Positions 15,642-23,619 of a DNA stretch of 26,581 nucleotides are shown here, in pieces. The stretch comes from Desulfobacteraceae bacterium. Its GTDB lineage: Bacteria > Desulfobacterota > DSM-4660 > Desulfatiglandales > B25-G16. The notes under the pieces are model-generated. The model searched no databases, was not told the DNA's origin, and saw only the letters and a list, made by a program, of their open reading frames with translations. The translations under genes were made by a program, and so were the position numbers. Numbering within the stretch: the first letter of the stretch is position 1; the number at the start of each line of letters is the position of its first letter. The stretch covers positions 1 to 26,581 of the forward strand of contig JAPVWE010000001.1 in the NCBI GenBank assembly GCA_028572035.1, read 5' to 3'.

Positions 15642-15943
15642 ATTCTATGGGGCAAGGGGATAAATCCCAAAGGCATGGGATTCCAGGTACCCTTATTTTC
15701 TTGTTTGTCCTTCGATACACAAGGCTCTATGCATATGGTAAAATCAAGTATAATCATAAATTACATTTTGAAGGTAACTAAAAACATATACCATGTCAAG
15801 GCGATTTCCCCTCATCCTTAACTTACGATTTTCTCTTGCACTATATGCCCATATTCTGGTACATTTATAAAAGTAAGTTAGCAAATTTAATATGAAAAAT
15901 TTGAAGTCTAATAGGCGCATTTGCTTCTTTAAAGGAGGAAGAC
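15642..15943. promoter_or_regulatory. Divergent promoter region of the ispG and DUF1844-ispE operons
   Basis: The region is very A+T-rich. For ispG (minus) TTGACA (15794-15799 complement) and TACCTT (15771-15776 complement) are 17 bases apart. For the plus-strand operon TTGCAC at 15836-15841 and TACATT at 15860-15865 are 18 bases apart. Both have one weak element, so exact starts are uncertain. AAAGGAGG stands just before the DUF1844 ATG. Confidence 0.4.
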
Positions 15944-16348
15944 ATGTCTGAAGAAGAAATACAGGGCCCAGGATTTACTGTCAGAGATAAAAGAACCTTT
16001 GATAGTCAGGGAGAGGTAAAGGAATCGGTAAAGGCTGAAAGGGAAGAGGAGAAGAAAAAGGACAAGGACAGAGAAGAGAAGAAGGAGAAGGGTGCTGCTC
16101 CCTTGCCAGAAGTCAATTTTTCCTCCTTCATTCTCTCACTGAGCTCTTCAACCCTTCTTCACCTTGGTGAAATTGCAGATCCCCAGTCGGGAGAAAAAAA
16201 GAAAGACATGGCATTAGCCAAACAATCGATTGATATTATCAACCTACTCAAAGACAAGACCAAGGGCAATCTTACCCAGGAAGAGGAAAAACTCCTGGAT
16301 CACCTTCTCTACGATCTCCGGATGCGTTTTGTTAAAGCAGGCGAATAA
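15944..16348 (+). CDS. DUF1844 family protein
   Basis: This 134-residue protein has a conserved C-terminal half (LPEVNFSSFILSLSSSTL, HLGEIADP, MALAKQSIDIINLLKDKTKG, LLDHLLYDLRMRFV) that matches the DUF1844 family. These are small helical proteins of unknown function common in Deltaproteobacteria and Acidobacteria. Residues about 25-50 are a low-complexity Lys/Glu/Arg/Asp stretch, probably disordered or coiled. There is no signal peptide; the LSLSSSTLLHLG segment is only mildly hydrophobic. The ATG has a strong AAAGGAGG site. Its TAA overlaps the ATG of ispE by one base, so the two are translationally coupled. The link to isoprenoid synthesis is positional only. Confidence 0.85.
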   Translation: MSEEEIQGPGFTVRDKRTFDSQGEVKESVKAEREEEKKKDKDREEKKEKGAAPLPEVNFSSFILSLSSSTLLHLGEIADPQSGEKKKDMALAKQSIDIINLLKDKTKGNLTQEEEKLLDHLLYDLRMRFVKAGE

Positions 16349-17250
16349 TGATGCCATCCCCACCTGCAAATAGGAAATCGAGCTCCCCTTTCCTCAATCA
16401 GGCCACCATTGAAATGTTGGCCCCGGCCAAACTTAATTTGCTGCTGAAGATTACTGGACAGAGGGTTGATGGGTATCACGAGTTAGTGTCCATTCTGGTT
16501 CCCGTGGCTCTGTATGACAAGCTAACGATAAGTAAGGTAGAAAGAGGAATAAAGGTTTATTGGAGTGGCAGGGAGTTGCCCAAGGGCCAAAATAATCTGG
16601 TTAATAAGGCGGCTGTCTCTTTTTTTGAAAAAACGGGAATCAGGAAAGGGACCAAGATCACAGCAATCAAGAGGATACCTCTCGCTTCTGGTCTGGGTGG
16701 TGGCAGTAGTGATGCCGCAGCAACATTGAAAGGACTTAACCAGCTTTGGGGAAACCCTCTCTCAAATGGAGATCTTGAAGGACTTGCCCTCTCTTTAGGC
16801 GCAGATGTGCCATTCTTTCTCCTTCAGAGGCCGGCTTTAGCCAGGGGGATTGGGGAAATACTCGAACCAATAAGAGATTTTCTTTCATTCTGGTATGTTA
16901 TTTTTAGTCCAAATCTCACGGTCTCAACAGCGTGGGCGTACGAAAGAATCAAATTGAAGTTGACAAATAAAGAGATCCAAAATATAATCAAGGATTGCAA
17001 AAAAGCCTTTTTCAATATGTCAGAGCTACTTTCCAACGATCTTGAAAGAGTTACCCTTGGAAAGTACCCTTTTCTTTATTCAATCAAGGATTCCTTAATA
17101 AAGTTAGGTGCTCTGGGTGCATTGATGACTGGTAGTGGCCCGAGCCTCTTTGGCCTTTTTGACTCAGCTAAAAAAGCACATGAGGCTGGTAAGATTCTGG
17201 TCCGCCAATGGCGGAAAGGAGATGTGTTTGTAGTTAAAGGACTGGGGTAG
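16348..17250 (+). CDS. ispE: 4-diphosphocytidyl-2-C-methyl-D-erythritol kinase (IspE)
   Basis: IspE phosphorylates CDP-methylerythritol in the MEP pathway. This 300-residue GHMP kinase has the substrate-binding start LAPAKLNLLLKITGQRVDGYHEL, the ATP loop LASGLGGGSSDAAAT near residues 112-126 and the C-terminal MTGSGPSLFGLF. The ATG at 16348 overlaps the previous stop as TAATG. An internal ATG at 16414 (MLAPAKLNLL) would match the usual length of the N-terminus more closely, so the 22 extra residues may be dispensable. A tRNA-Gln and prs follow, an order familiar in proteobacteria. Confidence 0.93.
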   Translation: MMPSPPANRKSSSPFLNQATIEMLAPAKLNLLLKITGQRVDGYHELVSILVPVALYDKLTISKVERGIKVYWSGRELPKGQNNLVNKAAVSFFEKTGIRKGTKITAIKRIPLASGLGGGSSDAAATLKGLNQLWGNPLSNGDLEGLALSLGADVPFFLLQRPALARGIGEILEPIRDFLSFWYVIFSPNLTVSTAWAYERIKLKLTNKEIQNIIKDCKKAFFNMSELLSNDLERVTLGKYPFLYSIKDSLIKLGALGALMTGSGPSLFGLFDSAKKAHEAGKILVRQWRKGDVFVVKGLG

Positions 17251-17273
17251 AAATGTTTTACAAAAAATAATAT

Positions 17274-17369
17274 CAAATTCCAAAGCTCAAAGTTCAAATG
17301 AATGTCAAATGACAAATTACAAAAATTGATAGGTTTGTGCTTTATTTGGCCTTTGGATTTTGGAATTTG
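17274..17369. repeat. Inverted repeat between ispE and tRNA-Gln
   Basis: CAAATTCCAAA at 17274-17284 is the perfect complement of TTTGGAATTTG at 17359-17369, and pairing continues imperfectly inward (GCTCAAAGTTCAAA with TTTGGCCTTTGGAT). The 96-base unit is made of a CAAA/TTTGG word and stands 12 bases before the tRNA. It may help process the tRNA from the operon transcript or be a small repeat element. Confidence 0.65.
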
Positions 17370-17381
17370 GCATTAAATGAT

Positions 17382-17456
17382 TGGGGTGTCGTCAAGCGGT
17401 AAGACACGGGCCTTTGGAGCCCGCATTCGGAGGTTCGAATCCTCCCACCCCAGCCA
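17382..17456 (+). tRNA. tRNA-Gln (anticodon UUG)
   Basis: The cloverleaf folds fully by eye. The acceptor TGGGGTG pairs with CACCCCA. The anticodon stem CGGGC/GCCCG encloses the loop CTTTGGA, with anticodon TTG. The T stem GGAGG/CCTCC encloses TTCGAAT. The discriminator is G and the CCA end is encoded (17454-17456). U1-A72 and the overall sequence are typical of tRNA-Gln. It lies inside a protein operon between ispE and prs with no clear promoter or terminator of its own, so it is probably cut from the longer transcript. Confidence 0.96.
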
Positions 17457-17501
17457 AAAAAGAGGACCACTTTTACGTTAGAGGAGCAAAGGGAAGATCC
17501 T

Positions 17502-18452
17502 ATGGAGGAGCTAATTGATAATTTGAAGCTATTTGGTGGTACATCCAACGTAAACCTAACCAGAGAGGTGTGTGATTATCTCAATGTCCTTCCTGGGGAG
17601 ATGGTAAACAAGGTCTTTAGCGATGGAGAGATTCGGGTTGAGATCGACGAAAACGTGAGAGGAATAGACACCTTCATCATTCAGTCCACCAGCAGCCCAG
17701 TTAATGATAACCTAATGCAGCTCCTGATAATAACAGATGCACTCAAAAGGGCCTCTGCCAAAAGCATAACAGCTGTAATCCCTTATTATGGATATGCCAG
17801 GCAGGATAAGAAGGTCAAGCCACGGGTTCCTATAAGTGCAAAGCTCGTAGCTGATCTGATAACCGTGGCTGGGGTGAATCGGGTAATCTCAATTGATCTT
17901 CATGCCGGGCAGATCCAGGGATACTTCAATATTCCTGTGGACAATCTATTCGCAGCACCTATTCTCCTGAATTACATTCGGAAGCATTTTGAAAACAATC
18001 TGGCAATAATTTCTCCTGATGCTGGTGGTGTGGAGAGGGCACGGGCCTTTGCTAAGAGGCTTAATGCCGCTCTGGCTATAATAGATAAGAGAAGAGAGGA
18101 ACCTAATGTTGCCGAGGCCATGAATATAGTTGGGGATGTAAAAGGAAAAACAGCCGTTATTCTTGACGACATGGTTGATACAGCTGGGACGCTGGTCCAG
18201 GCTGCTCATGCATTAATCAGAAATGGGGCAGCACACGTCTACGCCTCCTGCACGCATCCAGTCCTCTCTGGTGATGCTATAGAAAGGATAGAGGAATCGC
18301 CTATAGAGTCACTGGTAGTAACAAATACAATTCAATTAAATCAAAACGCCCCTGAGTATTCCAAGATTAAGGTTGTTTCCGTGGCAGAGATCTTGGGAGA
18401 GGCCATAAAGAGAGTATACTTTTCAAGATCTGTCAGTTCATTATTTGTATGA
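17502..18452 (+). CDS. prs: Ribose-phosphate pyrophosphokinase (PRPP synthase)
   Basis: Prs transfers pyrophosphate from ATP to ribose 5-phosphate, making PRPP for nucleotide, histidine and tryptophan synthesis. The 316-residue length is standard for class I enzymes. Visible elements are FSDGEIRVEI near residue 45, the flexible-loop region YYGYARQDKK near 95, the metal-binding SIDLHAGQIQGYF near 130, SPDAGGVERAR near 170 and the PRPP-binding DDMVDTAGT near 222. AAGGGA lies about seven bases before the ATG. It follows tRNA-Gln by 45 bases and precedes rplY by 50, in the usual ispE-tRNA-prs-rplY-pth order. Confidence 0.96.
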   Translation: MEELIDNLKLFGGTSNVNLTREVCDYLNVLPGEMVNKVFSDGEIRVEIDENVRGIDTFIIQSTSSPVNDNLMQLLIITDALKRASAKSITAVIPYYGYARQDKKVKPRVPISAKLVADLITVAGVNRVISIDLHAGQIQGYFNIPVDNLFAAPILLNYIRKHFENNLAIISPDAGGVERARAFAKRLNAALAIIDKRREEPNVAEAMNIVGDVKGKTAVILDDMVDTAGTLVQAAHALIRNGAAHVYASCTHPVLSGDAIERIEESPIESLVVTNTIQLNQNAPEYSKIKVVSVAEILGEAIKRVYFSRSVSSLFV

Positions 18453-18502
18453 ATAGCTTGGTTCAAGCAGTTGTAACTCAGATGAGTTATTGGAGGTAAT
18501 AT

Positions 18503-19135
18503 ATGGCTACTATGCAATTAGACACTACAATAAGAACCCAGACAGGTAAAGGCCCGGCCCGGAGGCTGAGAAGTGCGGGCAAGCTTCCCGCCATATTTTA
18601 TGGGCCAAAGACAGACCCCATCATGCTTTCTCTAGATTATGAACAGATCAAGAAGATGCTCAAAGGAAAATCTGCTGAAAGTATAATATTTGATCTAATG
18701 ATAGATTCCGATGAAAAGGGTCAATCCAAAAAAGTCATGATAAAAGAGATACAGAGGGATCCGGTTACAAGGGATTACCTTCATGTAGATCTTTACGAGA
18801 TAGCCATGGAAAAAGAACTAGAGGTAAATATTCCTGTCTATCTCATAAACACACCGATAGGGGTAAGCGAGGGAGGTATTTTGCAGCATATGCGGAGGGA
18901 GTTAGGGGTATTGTGTATGCCAAAAGATCTGGTAGACAAAATAGATGTTGATGTATCTGGTCTTGATATCGGACAGTCACTTCATATAGAGGATATTTCT
19001 TTTCCTCCGGGGTTGAAATCAACAGAAGATTTAAGTCTCACCATTGCCACCGTGGTTGCCCCGACGATAACCGCCGAGGAAGAAGAGGTAGAGGAAACTG
19101 AAGGTGAGGAAATAGAAGGCGAAAAGGAATCTTAA
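18503..19135 (+). CDS. rplY: 50S ribosomal protein L25, long (CTC) form
   Basis: This 210-residue member of the L25/TL5/CTC family binds 5S rRNA in the large ribosomal subunit. The N-terminal L25 domain (TGKGPARRLRSAGKLPAIFYG) is followed by the C-terminal TL5 beta domain (LEVNIPVYLINTPIGVSEGG onwards). The acidic tail is rich in Glu and Thr (EEEEVEETEGEE). E. coli has only the first domain. GGAGG lies before the ATG. Its 3' end runs into the pth frame with almost no space, so the pth start sits just after its stop. Confidence 0.94.
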   Translation: MATMQLDTTIRTQTGKGPARRLRSAGKLPAIFYGPKTDPIMLSLDYEQIKKMLKGKSAESIIFDLMIDSDEKGQSKKVMIKEIQRDPVTRDYLHVDLYEIAMEKELEVNIPVYLINTPIGVSEGGILQHMRRELGVLCMPKDLVDKIDVDVSGLDIGQSLHIEDISFPPGLKSTEDLSLTIATVVAPTITAEEEEVEETEGEEIEGEKES

Positions 19136-19145
19136 AGGCATATAC

Positions 19146-19730
19146 CTGATAGTAGGGCTCGGTAATCCAGGTATTCAATACAGAAGCTGTAGACATAACC
19201 TTGGATTTAAGGCGGTTGATCTTTTACGTAAAGAATTAGGCCTTCATTTGTCTGATCAACGCTTTCAAGCCTTAAGCACAAGCACGAATTACCATGATGA
19301 GAAGATAGTATTGGCCTGCCCACAAACCTTTATGAATAGATCCGGTCTTGCAGTTAGACATTTAGTAGAATATTACAAACCAGAGATCAGAAACATAATG
19401 ATTGTCCATGATGATATTGATTTGGATGTTGGTCGCATAAAGATTATCCCCGGAGGGGGGGCAGGAGGTCATCATGGGATAGAGTCTGTGATCTATCATC
19501 TTGGAACAAATGGATTCAACAGGACCAAGATCGGAATAGGGCGGCCAAGATATAATGAACCGATTGAGGGTTTTGTTTTGAATCCCCTGTATGACGATCA
19601 AAAGAAAACAATGAAAGATGTACTTCATGTGGTAATACAGGGCCTTAAGTCATTCATTTTGGATGGAGTGGAGGCGGCAATGAATAACTTCAATTCTTTG
19701 ACCATGAGAAAAAAGGAGGTAGAAAGATAA
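19146..19730 (+). CDS. pth: Peptidyl-tRNA hydrolase, probable non-canonical start
   Basis: Pth recycles tRNA by cleaving peptidyl-tRNA dropped from ribosomes. The family N-terminus is fully encoded: IVGLGNPG with the key Asn, then RHNLGF with the catalytic His, FMNRSG, IVHDDIDLDVG with the Asp, and GGAGGHHGIESV. None of ATG, GTG or TTG occurs in frame before GLGNPG, and a TAG at 19113-19115 closes the frame upstream. The best remaining start is CTG at 19146, seven bases after AAAGG (19134-19138); ATA at 19140 aligns with the usual Met. A TTG at 19248 would delete the active site and is not credible. From CTG the length is 194 residues, normal for the family. The position usually Asn in GGHNG is His here, a site that varies among relatives. 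Its TAA overlaps the hppA ATG by one base. Confidence 0.88.
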   Translation: MIVGLGNPGIQYRSCRHNLGFKAVDLLRKELGLHLSDQRFQALSTSTNYHDEKIVLACPQTFMNRSGLAVRHLVEYYKPEIRNIMIVHDDIDLDVGRIKIIPGGGAGGHHGIESVIYHLGTNGFNRTKIGIGRPRYNEPIEGFVLNPLYDDQKKTMKDVLHVVIQGLKSFILDGVEAAMNNFNSLTMRKKEVER

Positions 19731-21799
19731 TGCAAGGTTTAACTATTTACGCACCTTATTTGGGGATACTGGGTTTAATAATTGCCTATTTCATATATGT
19801 TTATGTCAAAAAACATCCCAATGGAAGCCAGGTAATGAAGGATCTGGAGGATATGATCCATTCTGGTGCCATGGCCTTTTTGAAGAAAGAATATTCAGTT
19901 CTATTGTTTTTTATAGCCATTGTTTTTCTTATTCTTGGATATAGTATATCCTGGAGAACGGCTATTGCCTTTGTGACTGGAGCATTTTGCTCTATGTTAG
20001 CTGGCTATTCAGGTATGAGTGCTGCTACCAAAGGTAATTCGCGAACAGCAGATGCCGCTAATAAATATGGGCAGGCTAAGGCCCTTAACATCTCTTACTT
20101 TTCCGGCTCGGTAATGGGCCTTTCCGTAGCCGGTCTTGGTCTCCTTGGGCTTGGTTTCTGGTTCTGGTATTATGGAGGTGACCCAGAAACCGCTCAATAT
20201 ATTAATGGCTTTGCTATGGGAGCAAGCTCAATTGCTCTATTTGCGAGGGTTGGTGGTGGTGTATTCACAAAGGCAGCGGATGTAGGGGCCGATCTGGTAG
20301 GAAAGGTGGAGGCTGGCATCCCTGAGGATGACCCCCGAAACCCCGGGGTTATTGCAGATAATGTGGGTGACAATGTGGGTGATATCGCCGGGATGGGGGC
20401 GGACATATTTGAATCCTATGTTGGCTCTGTAATTGCCACCATCGCAATTGGAGCCACCCTTGTTATCAATACACCGGAGGCCCTTGACGCATTTGTTAAA
20501 GACTTCCCTGTACTGAAAGGTCTGTCCGCCGAGGTCATCAAACTGAAATACATGGCCATGCCCATCCTTGTTGTTATGGCAGGGTTACTGAGCTCCTTTG
20601 CGGGTGTCTTCTCTATCAAGATCTTTCAGGCTGGAAACCCGGCCGGTGCCCTCCGGTATACAACCTTTGTGGCAGCCGGTGTTTTCGTAATCTTGACTGC
20701 TATCATTACAAATTCCATCGGCATGCCCTGGGGAGCATTCTGGGCCATCTTTTCCGGCCTTCTCTGCGGTATCGCAATCGGTCTTTTGGCAGAGTATTAT
20801 ACCTCTGGACCTCCGATCAGGCGTATTGCTCGTCAATCGGTTACTGGCCCTGCTACCGTAATCATAGCTGGTCTTGCCGTGGGTATGCAATCTACCTATC
20901 TCCCCATACTCGGTATCTGTGCGGCCACGTTTATTGGGTTTAAGGCCGCAGGGATTTACGGTATTGGTCTTTCCGCAGTGGGAATGCTGGCAACGGTTGG
21001 TGCCACTATGACCGTCGATGCATATGGACCGATAGCAGACAATGCTGGAGGCATATCAGAAATGTCAGGCCTTGGCCCTGAAACCAGAAAAATCACCGAT
21101 GGGCTTGATGCCCTTGGCAACACTACTGCTGCTATAGGTAAGGGTTTTGCCATAGGTTCTGCTGCATTGACTGCACTGGCCCTATTTGTTGCATATACCC
21201 AGGCAGCGGGTCTAGAAATAATAGATCTTAAAAACCCCATGGTAGTAATAGGTATTTTTGTTGGCGGTATTGTGCCCATGCTTTGTGCAGCCATGACAAT
21301 GACCTCAGTGGGTAAGGCCGCCTTTTCTATTGTGGAAGAGATACGACGTCAGTTCAGGGAAATCCCCGGGCTTCTTGAGGGAAAAGAAGGAGTTAAGCCG
21401 GATCCGGCAACCTGTGTGTCCATCGCAACCGGGGCAGCCCTCAGGAGGATGGTGGGACCAGGTCTGGTTGCTGTTCTTACCCCTGTGGCAGTAGGTTTTC
21501 TCTTGGGAAAGGAGACCCTGGGCGGGATGCTTGTCGGTGCCACGGCCATGGGCGCATTTCTTGCTCTTTTTATGGCCAATGGAGGCGGTGCCTGGGATAA
21601 TGCCAAGAAATACATAGAAGCAGGTAACTTAGGAGGCAAGGGAAGTGATAACCATAAGGCCGCTGTAGTTGGTGATACCGTGGGTGATCCTTTCAAGGAT
21701 ACCTCTGGGCCAGCAATGAATATCTTGATCAAATTAATGTCGGTCGTATCCCTTGTAATGGCACCAGTACTACCTGTGGTTGGTCTATTCTTGAGATAG
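19730..21799 (+). CDS. hppA: K+-dependent membrane pyrophosphatase, Na+ and/or H+ pumping
   Basis: This 689-residue integral membrane enzyme couples pyrophosphate hydrolysis to ion export. It has about 16 hydrophobic helices. The pyrophosphate site appears as DVGADLVGKVEAGIPEDDPR followed by DNVGDNVGDIAGMGADIFE, DAYGPIADNAGG in the middle, and DNAKKYIEAG and GDTVGDPFKDTSGP near the C-terminus. The sequence GNTTAAIGKG near residue 467 has Ala where K+-independent enzymes have Lys, marking the K+-dependent class. The glutamate in DIFESYVGS near residue 228 sits where Na+-pumping enzymes have it, not one helix turn later as in plant H+ pumps, so Na+ transport is favoured. AAAGGAGG precedes the ATG within the end of pth, implying coupled translation. 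Confidence 0.93.
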   Translation: MQGLTIYAPYLGILGLIIAYFIYVYVKKHPNGSQVMKDLEDMIHSGAMAFLKKEYSVLLFFIAIVFLILGYSISWRTAIAFVTGAFCSMLAGYSGMSAATKGNSRTADAANKYGQAKALNISYFSGSVMGLSVAGLGLLGLGFWFWYYGGDPETAQYINGFAMGASSIALFARVGGGVFTKAADVGADLVGKVEAGIPEDDPRNPGVIADNVGDNVGDIAGMGADIFESYVGSVIATIAIGATLVINTPEALDAFVKDFPVLKGLSAEVIKLKYMAMPILVVMAGLLSSFAGVFSIKIFQAGNPAGALRYTTFVAAGVFVILTAIITNSIGMPWGAFWAIFSGLLCGIAIGLLAEYYTSGPPIRRIARQSVTGPATVIIAGLAVGMQSTYLPILGICAATFIGFKAAGIYGIGLSAVGMLATVGATMTVDAYGPIADNAGGISEMSGLGPETRKITDGLDALGNTTAAIGKGFAIGSAALTALALFVAYTQAAGLEIIDLKNPMVVIGIFVGGIVPMLCAAMTMTSVGKAAFSIVEEIRRQFREIPGLLEGKEGVKPDPATCVSIATGAALRRMVGPGLVAVLTPVAVGFLLGKETLGGMLVGATAMGAFLALFMANGGGAWDNAKKYIEAGNLGGKGSDNHKAAVVGDTVGDPFKDTSGPAMNILIKLMSVVSLVMAPVLPVVGLFLR

Positions 21800-21852
21800 A
21801 AATATTGTAAACCTCAATCCGCTTGCGGCGGACCTCATAGAGGAAATATTGT
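21799..21852. repeat. Hairpin and short direct repeats after hppA
   Basis: TCCGC at 21818-21822 pairs with GCGGA at 21828-21832 around TTGCG. This hairpin is flanked by direct copies of ACCTCA, and further out by copies of GAAATATTGT (21799-21808 and 21843-21852). There is no T-run, so terminator function is doubtful. Confidence 0.45.
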
Positions 21853-21899
21853 GTTTTCTCGATTGAATATCTAACTACGTAGGGTGAGAGGAGGCAGCA

Positions 21900-22403
21900 A
21901 TGTTTAAGGTAGGGGATTTGGCAGTGTATCCAGCACATGGTGTTGGCGTTATTGAGAGAATTGAAAATAGGAAAATTTCAGGTTGTCAGGAAGATTTCTT
22001 TGTCATGAGAATACTTGAGAACAATATGATTATTATGATCCCGTCTTCAAACGCTGAAAATGTTGGATTAAGACAAATTATAGACCAGAACGAGGTACTA
22101 AAGGTTTACGCCATACTTAAAGAGAGAGAGAGATCTGTAGATGGTAGTCAGACCTGGAACAGACGTTATAGAGATTACATGGATAAGATTAAAAGCGGCT
22201 CTGTCTTTGAGATTGCAGAAGTCTATCGCGACTTAAGTACAATACAACAGGATAAAGAGCTATCCTTTGGAGAAAGAAAGATGTTGGATACAGCCCGAAG
22301 TTTGCTTGTAAAGGAGATCTCCCTTGCTAAGAACATGAAGGAAGAAGATGTGGAAAGAGATATTCAATCGAATCTCTTTGTACAGACCGTGGATAAAGAG
22401 TAA
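21900..22403 (+). CDS. carD: CarD-family RNA polymerase-binding regulator
   Basis: CarD/CdnL proteins bind the RNA polymerase beta subunit and stabilise open promoter complexes, often at rRNA and growth genes. This 167-residue protein has the N-terminal Tudor-like domain (FKVGDLAVYPAHGVGVIERIE) and a helical C-terminal DNA-contacting domain. The latter includes WNRRYRDYMDKIKSG, whose Trp86 is in the place of the conserved minor-groove wedge residue. GAGGAGG lies before the ATG. It follows hppA by about 100 bases containing only the small hairpin. CarD next to Pth, Prs and Rho is typical of deltaproteobacterial genomes. Confidence 0.93.
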   Translation: MFKVGDLAVYPAHGVGVIERIENRKISGCQEDFFVMRILENNMIIMIPSSNAENVGLRQIIDQNEVLKVYAILKERERSVDGSQTWNRRYRDYMDKIKSGSVFEIAEVYRDLSTIQQDKELSFGERKMLDTARSLLVKEISLAKNMKEEDVERDIQSNLFVQTVDKE

Positions 22404-22426
22404 GGCCTGCGTTAATAGAAAACTGT

Positions 22427-22594
22427 GGTAAACCCCGTTAGAAAGCTTAAAACAAGCTTTAGAACTGACTCAAACTTATTAGTTCTTTCTGCCATAAATG
22501 GTTTACCCCGTTAGATAAAATCAATCAAATGGGACGAACCCTGGATAATATTTCATATCTAACGGGGCGAGGCCTTCTTTCTAACAGGGTAAAC
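22427..22594. repeat. Four-copy inverted motif around the pseudouridine synthase start
   Basis: The word GGTTTACCCCGTTAGA occurs four times: 22427-22445 and 22500-22517 on the plus strand, and 22556-22567 and 22577-22594 inverted. The inner pair shares a perfect 12 bases (CCCCGTTAGATA). The outer pair shares ACCCCGTTAGAAAG with one mismatch. Between copies 1 and 2 two smaller hairpins occur: AAGCTT-AAAAC-AAGCTT and AGAACT..AGTTCT. The layout is two nested stems, or two direct then two inverted sites. Confidence 0.75.
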
Positions 22595-22597
22595 GCC

Positions 22598-23584
22598 GTG
22601 CAGAAAACCTTTATCTTTCATCAATCATCACCAGATATAGATGTAAGGCTTGACAAATTTCTCTCCGCTAACAGAGATGTGGATTTGGCCAGGTCCAGGG
22701 TTCAGAATCTCATTAAGATCGGTGCAGTAACAGTTAATGGTGAGAAGAAAAAGCCTAGTTATCAACTAAGACCTGGCGATAGGATAAGGGTTTCATTTTT
22801 ACCCCCATCGGTCCTTTTTGAGGCATCTGAGAACATAGAGTTCGGTCTTCTTTACGAAGATAACTCGATTTTGGTAGTTAACAAACCTCCAGGTCTGGTA
22901 GTTCATCCTTCTGCTGGCCATCATACAGGAACTCTGGTCCATGGCCTTCTCCGCAAATGTACTAATCTCTCTTCCTTTGGTGGTCCGGTAAGGCCGGGGA
23001 TTGTCCACAGGCTTGATAGAGATACGTCAGGCGTGATGGTAGTAGCTAAGACAGATCGGGCCCACAAATTCTTGGCTCATCAATTCAAAAGAAGGGAGGT
23101 AAAGAAAGAATATCTGGCCCTTGTCCACGGCAACGTAGAAAAAGACAGGGGAATGATGGATTTACCTATCAGGAGGCACCCGGTAAAAAGAAAAGAGATG
23201 CACATCTCCCTTTTAGAGGGTAGAACGGCCATGACCCAGTGGGAGGTCATATCTGTTTTTTCTCTTGGTTTTTCGCTGTTGAAAATAAGCCCCTCTACTG
23301 GTAGAACTCACCAGATAAGAGTTCATATGGCATATATGGGTTATCCGGTAGTAGGTGATGGTGTGTATGGGTACGGAAAAAGATGGTGGAAGCAACAGTC
23401 TTCGATAGTTAAGGAGGCCCTCACGTTGGCAAAAAGGCAGATGCTCCATGCCGAATTATTGGGATTTGTTCATCCTGATTCAATGAGATATGTAGAATTT
23501 CAGGCCCCTCTTCCAATGGATATGGTCTGCCTACTGAAATGGCTAAATGAGAATCAAAAACCAAAAATGCTAAATAACTTGTAA
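22598..23584 (+). CDS. RluA/RluD-family pseudouridine synthase
   Basis: This enzyme isomerises uridines to pseudouridine in rRNA (RluD type) or rRNA and tRNA. An N-terminal S4 RNA-binding domain (VRLDKFLSAN to GDRIRVSF) precedes the catalytic domain. The latter carries VRPGIVHRLDRDTSGVMVVAK, with the catalytic Asp in HRLDRDTSG, and the C-terminal GRTHQIRVHMAYMGYPVVGD. I favour the GTG at 22598 (328 residues) with AGGG eight bases upstream. An ATG at 22529 would add 23 residues lying wholly within the inverted motif, and has no ribosome site. The S4 domain and length suggest RluD, which modifies helix 69 of 23S rRNA, but RluC-like specificity cannot be excluded. Confidence 0.88.
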   Translation: MQKTFIFHQSSPDIDVRLDKFLSANRDVDLARSRVQNLIKIGAVTVNGEKKKPSYQLRPGDRIRVSFLPPSVLFEASENIEFGLLYEDNSILVVNKPPGLVVHPSAGHHTGTLVHGLLRKCTNLSSFGGPVRPGIVHRLDRDTSGVMVVAKTDRAHKFLAHQFKRREVKKEYLALVHGNVEKDRGMMDLPIRRHPVKRKEMHISLLEGRTAMTQWEVISVFSLGFSLLKISPSTGRTHQIRVHMAYMGYPVVGDGVYGYGKRWWKQQSSIVKEALTLAKRQMLHAELLGFVHPDSMRYVEFQAPLPMDMVCLLKWLNENQKPKMLNNL

Positions 23585-23590
23585 AATCCC

Positions 23591-23619
23591 TTGACATAAA
23601 GGTATTGGAGCTATATTAT
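23591..23619 (+). promoter_or_regulatory. Promoter of the rho operon
   Basis: TTGACA at 23591-23596, a 17-base spacer and TATTAT at 23614-23619 match consensus at 11 of 12 positions. Transcription would start near 23626, giving a leader of about 237 bases before rho. Confidence 0.75.

Noticed and set aside
17342..17548. Minus-strand ORF across the tRNA-Gln gene
   Set aside because: It is the antisense of a complete tRNA, a well-known source of spurious protein calls.
19470..19490. His in place of the usual Asn in the Pth GGHNG motif as a sign of an inactive enzyme
   Set aside because: This position varies in many bacterial Pth proteins (Arg or His), and the other key Asn, His and Asp residues are present.
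20009..21732. Several minus-strand ORFs of 60-130 codons within hppA
   Set aside because: They are out-of-frame shadows of a highly conserved gene and lack ribosome sites.
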